The translations under genes and the position numbers were made by a program. Under the pieces are notes generated by a model, which worked only from the letters and a program-made list of their open reading frames with translations, had not been told where the DNA came from and searched no databases. Below, in pieces: positions 6,380 to 11,099 of a stretch of DNA of 11,099 nucleotides (the first letter of the stretch is position 1; each line of letters opens with the position of its first letter). Where the stretch lies: contig CAMLCX010000127.1 of assembly GCA_946478635.1 (NCBI GenBank), positions 1-11,099 on the forward strand. Direction: 5' to 3'. The DNA comes from an uncultured Pseudomonadota bacterium (lineage in GTDB: Bacteria; Desulfobacterota_B; Binatia; UBA9968).

Positions 6380-6694
6380 ATGAGCCGGCGCGAGACGGAA
6401 TCCGAACACGGGCTGGTCACCGAGACCAAGAAGAAGGTAAAACGCCCGCCCCTATACAAAGTTCTGCTTCACAACGACGATTACACCACAAAGGAATTCG
6501 TCGTACAGATCTTGCAGTATGTTTTTCACAAGGAGCAAACCGAAGCGGTGCAAATCATGCTCCACGTTCACAAGAAAGGCATCGGCGTCGCAGGCGTCTA
6601 TAGCTATGAGATCGCCGAAACCAAAGTCGCGTTGGTGGAGAATCTAGCGCGCCAGCACGAATATCCCCTCAAATGCACGATGGAAGAGGCCTAG
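6380..6694 (+). CDS. clpS: ATP-dependent Clp protease adaptor ClpS
   Basis: A 104-residue adaptor that binds proteins with bulky N-terminal residues (N-degrons) and delivers them to ClpAP. The core PPLYKVLLHNDDYTT...FVVQIL (23-45), MLHVHKKGIGVAGVYSYEIAETKVALV (60-86) and the end YPLKCTMEEA match the family along its whole length. The pocket residues Asn32, Asp33, Asp34 and His64 correspond to E. coli Asn34, Asp35, Asp36 and His66. The E. coli gatekeeper Met40 is replaced by Lys38, which is unusual and may change which N-terminal residues are accepted. I chose ATG at 6380, which gives the normal length, with a GGGG ribosome site 12 bases upstream; a GTG at 6338 would add 14 unconserved residues. 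The gene ends one base before clpA starts. Confidence 0.95.
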   Translation: MSRRETESEHGLVTETKKKVKRPPLYKVLLHNDDYTTKEFVVQILQYVFHKEQTEAVQIMLHVHKKGIGVAGVYSYEIAETKVALVENLARQHEYPLKCTMEEA

Positions 6695-6695
6695 A

Positions 6696-8990
6696 ATGAT
6701 TAGTAAGGAACTGGAAGGCACTCTCAATTTAGCCCTGAAAGAAGCCAAGAGCCGGCGCCACGAATACGTCAGTCTCGAACACCTGCTCTTTGCTCTGCTG
6801 CGCGACAAGGATGGCAAGGCGGCGATCCTCGCGTGCGGCGGCGACCTCGAGCGGCTCGGCAAATCTCTGGAAGAATACTTCAACGGGCAGATGGAGACGT
6901 TGCCGCACGGCTGGGAACAAGAGCCGCAGCAAACGCTGAGTTTTCATCGAGTGCTGCAGCGCGCGGTGATTCACGCCCAATCAGCGGAGCGCAAAGAGAT
7001 TAACGGCGGCAACATGCTGATCGCGATGTATCGCGAGCCGGATTCCTACGCCGTTTATTTGCTCCAGGAGCAAGGCATTACGCGGTTCGATCTGGTGAAT
7101 TATGTTTCCCACGGTGTTTCCAAAATTGCCACGGACGAAGAACCGGAGTCGCACCCGGACGATGATGAGCAGGAGGACGGGGAGGATCGCTCGAAACGGC
7201 GCGTCAATCCGCTCGAAGCCTTCACGGTAAATTTGGTCGACAAGTCGGCCCAAGGGCTCATTGACCCGCTGATCGGACGCGACGACGAGATCGAGCGGAC
7301 GATTCATGTGTTATGCCGGCGTCGCAAGAATAATCCAATCTATGTGGGCGACCCGGGTGTCGGAAAAACGGCTATCGCCGAAGGGTTGGCGATGAAGATC
7401 CATCACGGCGAGGTGCCGGATGTGCTTAAAGACGCGGTCATTTATGCGCTCGACATGGGCGCCTTGCTCGCCGGGACCAAATTTCGCGGCGATTTCGAAG
7501 CGCGCTTGAAAGGAGTGCTGAGCGGGCTCAAGAAACGTCCCAACTCGATCCTGTTCATCGACGAGATTCATACGATCGTCGGCGCCGGCGCGACCAGCGG
7601 CGGTTCAATGGATGCGTCCAATATCCTTAAGCCCGCGCTCGCGTCGGGCGAGCTGAAGTGCATCGGCTCGACCACCTATCATGACTACAAGAGCTACTTT
7701 GAACGAGACCGAGCGCTGGCGCGGCGTTTTCAGAAGATCGATGTGCCCGAACCGAGCCAGGAAGACGCGGTTAAAATTCTCGAAGGCCTGAAGCCACACT
7801 ACGAAAAGCACCACGGCGTGCATTACAGCGCCGGCGCGATCCGCGCGGCCGTCAAGCTTTCCGCCAAGCATATCAACGATCGGAAACTGCCGGACAAAGC
7901 GATCGACGTGATCGATGAAATCGGCGCCGCCGTCAAAATCCAGCCGGAGGAAAAACGGCGCAAATCGATCGGCCCCAAGGACGTTGAGAAGATGGTCGCG
8001 AAAATCGCCAAGATTCCGCCGCGCAGCGTGTCAAGCTCCGACAAGGAACAACTGCAAACACTCGATCGCGATTTGAAGCTCGTGGTGTTCGGCCAGGATG
8101 CCGCGATCGACACTTTGGCGAGCACCATTAAGCTGTCGCGTTCCGGGCTGGGCCAGCCAGAAAAACCGATCGGCTGCTTCCTATTCGCCGGACCGACCGG
8201 GGTTGGCAAGACCGAACTGGCGAAACAACTGAGCAAGATCATGGGGATTGAGTTTCTCCGCTTCGACATGAGTGAATACATGGAGAAACACACCGTATCA
8301 CGGCTGATCGGCGCGCCGCCGGGCTACGTCGGCTTCGATCAGGGCGGTTTGCTCACCGACGCGATCAACCGCAATCCCTACGCCGTTTTGTTGCTCGATG
8401 AAATCGAGAAGGCCCATCCCGATCTGTTCAACATTCTGCTGCAGGTGATGGACCACGCGACTCTGACGGATAACAACGGTAAAAAGGCTGATTTCCGCAA
8501 CATTGTCCTGATCATGACAACCAACGCCGGTGCCCGCGAGATGAGCGCCGCGCCGCTTGGGTTCGGCGCGCGAACCAATGCCGGTAAGGGCAAGGAAGCG
8601 GTGGAAAAGATGTTCAGCCCGGAATTTCGTAACCGGCTGGACGCGATGATTACCTTCAATCCGCTGAGCCCGGAAAATATCGAGCGGGTGGTCGACAAGT
8701 TCATCATCGAGCTTGATGAGCAGCTCAACGACCGAAAGGTCTTTTTGCAACTCACCCCCGCAGCGCGGCGCTGGTTTGCCGAGCGCGGCTACGATCCGAC
8801 ATTCGGAGCGCGGCCGATGGCGCGGCTGATACAAAACGAAATCAAGCGCGTGCTTGCCGATGAGATCCTGTTCGGCAAACTGCAAAACGGCGGAAAAGTC
8901 GAAGTTGACGAAAAGGACGGCCAGTTGGTGTTTTCCTATAGCACGCCCAGCGTTCCGGTGGCTTCGTCAGAAGAGGTGAATCAAGCGTGA
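6696..8990 (+). CDS. clpA: ATP-dependent Clp protease ATP-binding subunit ClpA
   Basis: A 764-residue hexameric AAA+ unfoldase that threads substrates into ClpP. It has an N-terminal Clp-N double repeat (about 1-140) that docks ClpS, followed by an acidic linker (about 146-166). AAA module D1 has Walker A GDPGVGKT (218-225), Walker B ILFIDE (285-290) and arginine fingers near RALARRF (339-345). Module D2 has Walker A GPTGVGKT (499-506), Walker B VLLLDE (564-569), PEFRNRLD (642-649) and the sensor-2 GARP (704-707). The ClpB coiled-coil middle domain is absent, which separates it from ClpB. LGF (621-623) sits where the ClpP-binding IGL/IGF loop lies. The start ATG has GAAGAGG six bases upstream, inside the end of clpS, so the two are likely translationally coupled. 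No clpP gene is in the window. Confidence 0.96.
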   Translation: MISKELEGTLNLALKEAKSRRHEYVSLEHLLFALLRDKDGKAAILACGGDLERLGKSLEEYFNGQMETLPHGWEQEPQQTLSFHRVLQRAVIHAQSAERKEINGGNMLIAMYREPDSYAVYLLQEQGITRFDLVNYVSHGVSKIATDEEPESHPDDDEQEDGEDRSKRRVNPLEAFTVNLVDKSAQGLIDPLIGRDDEIERTIHVLCRRRKNNPIYVGDPGVGKTAIAEGLAMKIHHGEVPDVLKDAVIYALDMGALLAGTKFRGDFEARLKGVLSGLKKRPNSILFIDEIHTIVGAGATSGGSMDASNILKPALASGELKCIGSTTYHDYKSYFERDRALARRFQKIDVPEPSQEDAVKILEGLKPHYEKHHGVHYSAGAIRAAVKLSAKHINDRKLPDKAIDVIDEIGAAVKIQPEEKRRKSIGPKDVEKMVAKIAKIPPRSVSSSDKEQLQTLDRDLKLVVFGQDAAIDTLASTIKLSRSGLGQPEKPIGCFLFAGPTGVGKTELAKQLSKIMGIEFLRFDMSEYMEKHTVSRLIGAPPGYVGFDQGGLLTDAINRNPYAVLLLDEIEKAHPDLFNILLQVMDHATLTDNNGKKADFRNIVLIMTTNAGAREMSAAPLGFGARTNAGKGKEAVEKMFSPEFRNRLDAMITFNPLSPENIERVVDKFIIELDEQLNDRKVFLQLTPAARRWFAERGYDPTFGARPMARLIQNEIKRVLADEILFGKLQNGGKVEVDEKDGQLVFSYSTPSVPVASSEEVNQA

Positions 8991-9002
8991 TCGCCTAACT
9001 TA

Positions 9003-10268
9003 ATGGAACAAACCGTCGTTTCGTTATTTCTGGTCCTCTTCGCGGTCGAATTTCTCGTCGAATTTATACTCAACGAACTGAATCTTCACCACGTGCGCGC
9101 CCGCCGTGCCGACAAGCAAATTCCGGATTACTTTCGCGGCCGGCTAAGTCCCGAGGAATACGGAAAATCGGTCGAGTACACGCTCGCCAAAGGTCGCTTC
9201 CAGCGCTGGTCGGAAATTTACGGTCGTCTTATTACCCTCGTACTTCTATTCAGCGGGCTTTTGGGCTTCTTCGAGAAGCTTTCCACGAGAGTTGCGGAAC
9301 AGATTTCCCTGGGTTTTTACGCTCATGGCATTATCTTTTGTTTCGCCGTGGCTCTGTATTTCGCGATGACCGGTCTGGTGACCGATATTTATTCGACCTT
9401 CGCCCTTGAAGCCAAGTTTGGATTTAACAAAATAACGCCACGACTCTATATCGCCGACAAAATCAAAGCCGCTGTTCTTGGCTTGCTGATCGGCGTGCCT
9501 TTCTTGCTCGTCATTCTTTGGCTGATGCAGGCGACCGGCAGCTTTTGGTGGATTTGGGCGTTCGTCTTTATCAGCGGATTCCAGCTGTTGATGATCGTCA
9601 TCTTCCCTACTTTCATTGCCCCCTGGTTCAACAAATTCGAGCCGCTCAAAGAAGGAGAATTTCGCCAACGCATTTTGGCTCTGGCCGACCAAGTCGGCTT
9701 CAAGACGAGCGGCATCTTCTCGATGGACGGCTCCAAGCGCTCGTCGCACTCGAACGCCTACTTCACCGGTATCGGCAAGTCCAAGCGCATCGTCTTGTTC
9801 GATACCTTGCTCGAACAGATGAGCATGGAGCAGGGGTTAGCGGTGCTGGCGCACGAAATGGGCCATTATAAAATGAAGCATATTCAAAGAATGTTGTTCG
9901 TCCATACGGTGTTGTTAATGGTTGGTCTCTACATTTTGAGCCTGCTGCTCGATTTCCAGCCGCTCTATTCTGCTTTCGGATTAGTACCGAGCCATCACGG
10001 CGCATTGGTGCTTTTCAGCTTGCTGTCGGGCACGGCGACATTTTATCTCGGACCGCTAATGAATCTCTTGTCGCGAAAGCACGAATACGAAGCGGATCGC
10101 TTCGCAGCGCTGACTTTACGTGACGGTAAGCCGATGGAAGAAGCGCTGATCAATTTGACCGTGAAGAATCTGTCGAACCTGACGCCGCACCCGTGGTATT
10201 CGGCGTATCACTATTCCCATCCCTCGCCGGCCGAGCGCATCAGCGCGATCCGGCAATGCGCCGCCTAA
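9003..10268 (+). CDS. Integral-membrane M48 zinc metalloprotease (Ste24/CAAX-protease type)
   Basis: A 421-residue membrane protein of peptidase family M48A. The zinc site is HEMGH (284-288) within VLAHEMGHYKMKH, with Glu361 of EYEAD (361-365) as the third ligand. About seven hydrophobic segments are visible, near 5-24, 75-92, 105-123, 155-175, 180-204, 298-317 and 332-354, the topology of Ste24/ZMPSTE24. The N-terminal DKQIPDYF...SPEEYGKSVEYT region also matches that family. In eukaryotes Ste24 trims prenylated proteins. Bacteria generally lack that pathway, so the bacterial relatives more likely act in membrane protein quality control. It begins 12 bases after clpA with no clear Shine-Dalgarno, so expression may depend on coupling to clpA. 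Family and catalytic site are certain, substrate unknown. Confidence 0.93.
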   Translation: MEQTVVSLFLVLFAVEFLVEFILNELNLHHVRARRADKQIPDYFRGRLSPEEYGKSVEYTLAKGRFQRWSEIYGRLITLVLLFSGLLGFFEKLSTRVAEQISLGFYAHGIIFCFAVALYFAMTGLVTDIYSTFALEAKFGFNKITPRLYIADKIKAAVLGLLIGVPFLLVILWLMQATGSFWWIWAFVFISGFQLLMIVIFPTFIAPWFNKFEPLKEGEFRQRILALADQVGFKTSGIFSMDGSKRSSHSNAYFTGIGKSKRIVLFDTLLEQMSMEQGLAVLAHEMGHYKMKHIQRMLFVHTVLLMVGLYILSLLLDFQPLYSAFGLVPSHHGALVLFSLLSGTATFYLGPLMNLLSRKHEYEADRFAALTLRDGKPMEEALINLTVKNLSNLTPHPWYSAYHYSHPSPAERISAIRQCAA

Positions 10269-10274
10269 TACAGA

Positions 10275-10313
10275 TTTCGGTTTAATTTGCGCCCGGAGCG
10301 CGCACAACCGAAA
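10275..10313 (+). terminator. Hairpin after the clpS-clpA-M48 operon, possible terminator
   Basis: TTTCGGTT (10275-10282) pairs perfectly with AACCGAAA (10306-10313). Inside, TGCGC (10288-10292) pairs with GCGCA (10300-10304), with a lopsided internal loop between the stems. It begins six bases after the protease stop codon. The following DNA is T-rich (TTCATTTTATATT from 10320) but lacks an immediate T-run, so termination may be weak or factor-dependent. Confidence 0.45.
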
Positions 10314-10420
10314 GGCGCATTCATTTTATATTAGTGCGTAATTCCTCCGACTGCTGACCGAAGACAACCGACGGCGTTGGCTTCACCAAAACCTCCTTCT
10401 CCGTCCTTCGATTTCGCCCC

Positions 10421-10450
10421 TTGACTTTGATTTACGCATTTTACTACGTT
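10421..10450 (+). promoter_or_regulatory. Weak promoter candidate upstream of formate dehydrogenase
   Basis: TTGACT (10421-10426) is a good -35 match. The best -10 at 18 bases, TACGTT (10445-10450), is poor. A transcript from here would have a leader of about 30 bases. I saw no convincing sigma-54 or FNR site in 10314-10488. The real promoter may need an activator. Confidence 0.3.
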
Positions 10451-10488
10451 GAGCCGTAAACTTGGCTCGTCTGCGACAAGGAGTCTCT

Positions 10489-11099
10489 ATGGACGTTTCG
10501 CGTCGAGATTTTCTTCGTCTTTCCGTTGCTGCAGGTAGCGCGACAGCGCTGGGCGGGTTGATCGGTTCAGGCGTCAATCTCGGACCGGCGGTGGCCAGGG
10601 CTCAGGAGCTGCGCATTAAAGGCGCCACGGTGACGCCCAGTGTTTGTCCCTACTGCTCCGTGGGATGCGGCACGCTGATCCACACCATCGACGGCAAGAT
10701 CGTCAATATCGAGGGCGATCCGCGCAGTCCCCACAACGAGGGCACCCTCTGTCCCAAGGGCGCCGCGATTTTCCAGCTCCACGTCAACCCCAACCGTCCC
10801 ACCCAGGTCTTGCATCGCGCCGCGGGAGCTTCCGACTGGGAGGTATGGGACCTCGAACGCACGATGAACCGCATCGCCGAGCTGGTAAAGAAGACGCGCG
10901 ATGAGTCCTTTATCGAGAAGCTTCCCAACGGCAAGGTTGTCAACATGACGCCGGCCATCTTCTCCCTCGGCGGCGCCACCCTCGAGGTTGAGTTCAACCA
11001 TGTGCACCAAAAGCTCATGCGCGGCCTGGGGATAGTCGCCATCGAGAACCAGGCGCGGATATGACACAGCTCTAGCGTCCCCGGTCTGGGGACACGATT
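10489..11099 (+). CDS. fdnG: Formate dehydrogenase-N catalytic (alpha) subunit, selenocysteine-containing (3' partial)
   Basis: The first 203 codons of a molybdopterin (Mo or W) formate dehydrogenase that oxidises formate to CO2 in the periplasm and feeds electrons to a membrane quinone-linked complex. The ATG has AAGGAG five bases upstream (10478-10483). A Tat signal SRRDFLRLS (4-12) leads to a likely cleavage site after ARA (36-38). The [4Fe-4S] site is Cys53, Cys56, Cys60 and Cys88 (CPYCSVGC...LCPKG). Homology to FdnG/FdoG continues through KKTRDESF and ENQARI. The in-frame TGA at 11062-11064 is codon 192, followed by His. In E. coli FdnG the sequence is QARI-Sec-His at residue 196, so this TGA should encode the Mo/W-ligating selenocysteine. 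The frame then stays open to the window edge (HSSSVPGLGTR). A SECIS-like hairpin follows. The rest of the protein, its FeS and cytochrome partners, and the Sec machinery lie outside the window. Confidence 0.93.
11065..11093 (+). promoter_or_regulatory. Bacterial SECIS element directing UGA to selenocysteine
   Basis: GTCCCC (11077-11082) pairs perfectly with GGGGAC (11088-11093) across the loop GGTCT (11083-11087). Exactly 18 bases (11065-11082) separate the TGA from the loop. In E. coli fdhF the same 18-base spacing precedes a GGUCU apical loop, the part of the SECIS that SelB recognises. The loop, stem and spacing together make this a strong call, though the lower stem is poorly paired. Confidence 0.88.

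Noticed and set aside
8298..8885. Open frame on the minus strand opposite the D2 module of clpA
   Set aside because: Antisense to strongly conserved AAA+ sequence, with no domain of its own.
10462..10488. Upstream TTG start for formate dehydrogenase adding nine residues
   Set aside because: The ATG at 10489 has AAGGAG at five bases and puts the Tat motif at the normal distance from the N-terminus.
11062..11064. TGA as a true stop or a nonsense mutation that makes the formate dehydrogenase a pseudogene
   Set aside because: Position, flanking residues (QARI before, His after), continued open frame and the SECIS-like hairpin all fit selenocysteine.
1..11099. CRISPR array, transposon ends, toxin-antitoxin pair or defence island
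   Set aside because: I saw no regular spacer-repeat array, no transposase or recombinase motifs, and no small toxin-like gene pairs; the genes are metabolic and housekeeping.

Overview
The window looks like a bacterial chromosomal segment of moderately high GC, densely packed with genes on both strands. Nothing in it suggests a plasmid, phage, insertion sequence, CRISPR array, tRNA or rRNA. A ClpS/ClpA pair, a Tat-exported formate dehydrogenase of the FDH-N class and a CorC/HlyC-type protein suggest a Gram-negative, proteobacterium-like or deltaproteobacterium-related lineage. A two-subunit ferredoxin-dependent 2-oxoacid oxidoreductase and a selenoprotein add anaerobic or microaerobic capacity. 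The lineage is an inference; nothing here fixes a species.

Layout, left to right. (1) 1-282, plus strand: the C-terminal end of a CorC/HlyC-family protein. A 316-base non-coding stretch follows, with a plausible promoter near its end. (2) 599-2301, plus strand: a MoeA-like molybdopterin-binding protein, then a cysteine hydrolase of the isochorismatase family, probably co-transcribed. (3) 2332-2368: a perfect 15-bp hairpin with a T-tract on each strand, serving as shared terminator for two convergent units. (4) 2395-5259, minus strand: a 2-oxoacid:ferredoxin oxidoreductase operon, fused gamma-alpha subunit followed by beta, with a clear promoter and a TTG start set by a strong Shine-Dalgarno. 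(5) 5338-6198, minus strand: a protein made of four CBS domains. (6) 6380-10268, plus strand: clpS, clpA and an integral-membrane M48 (Ste24-type) zinc protease, tightly packed. (7) 10489 to the right edge, plus strand: the start of a formate dehydrogenase-N catalytic subunit. Its reading frame meets an in-frame TGA at 11062-11064, which is almost certainly a selenocysteine codon and not a stop.

Two functional themes stand out. One is low-potential redox metabolism: the ferredoxin-linked 2-oxoacid oxidoreductase, the Mo/W-dependent selenocysteine formate dehydrogenase, and a molybdopterin-binding protein that could act in cofactor handling. The other is protein quality control: the N-degron adaptor ClpS, its unfoldase ClpA and a membrane metalloprotease in one apparent operon. 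The CBS-domain gene diverges from clpS, and the promoters predicted for the two genes overlap.

The strongest result is the selenocysteine formate dehydrogenase. An automatic gene caller would cut it to 191 residues at the TGA. The residues around the TGA match the FDH-N active site, and a hairpin with a GGUCU loop lies at the spacing known for the E. coli fdhF SECIS. I found no new defence or mobile system.
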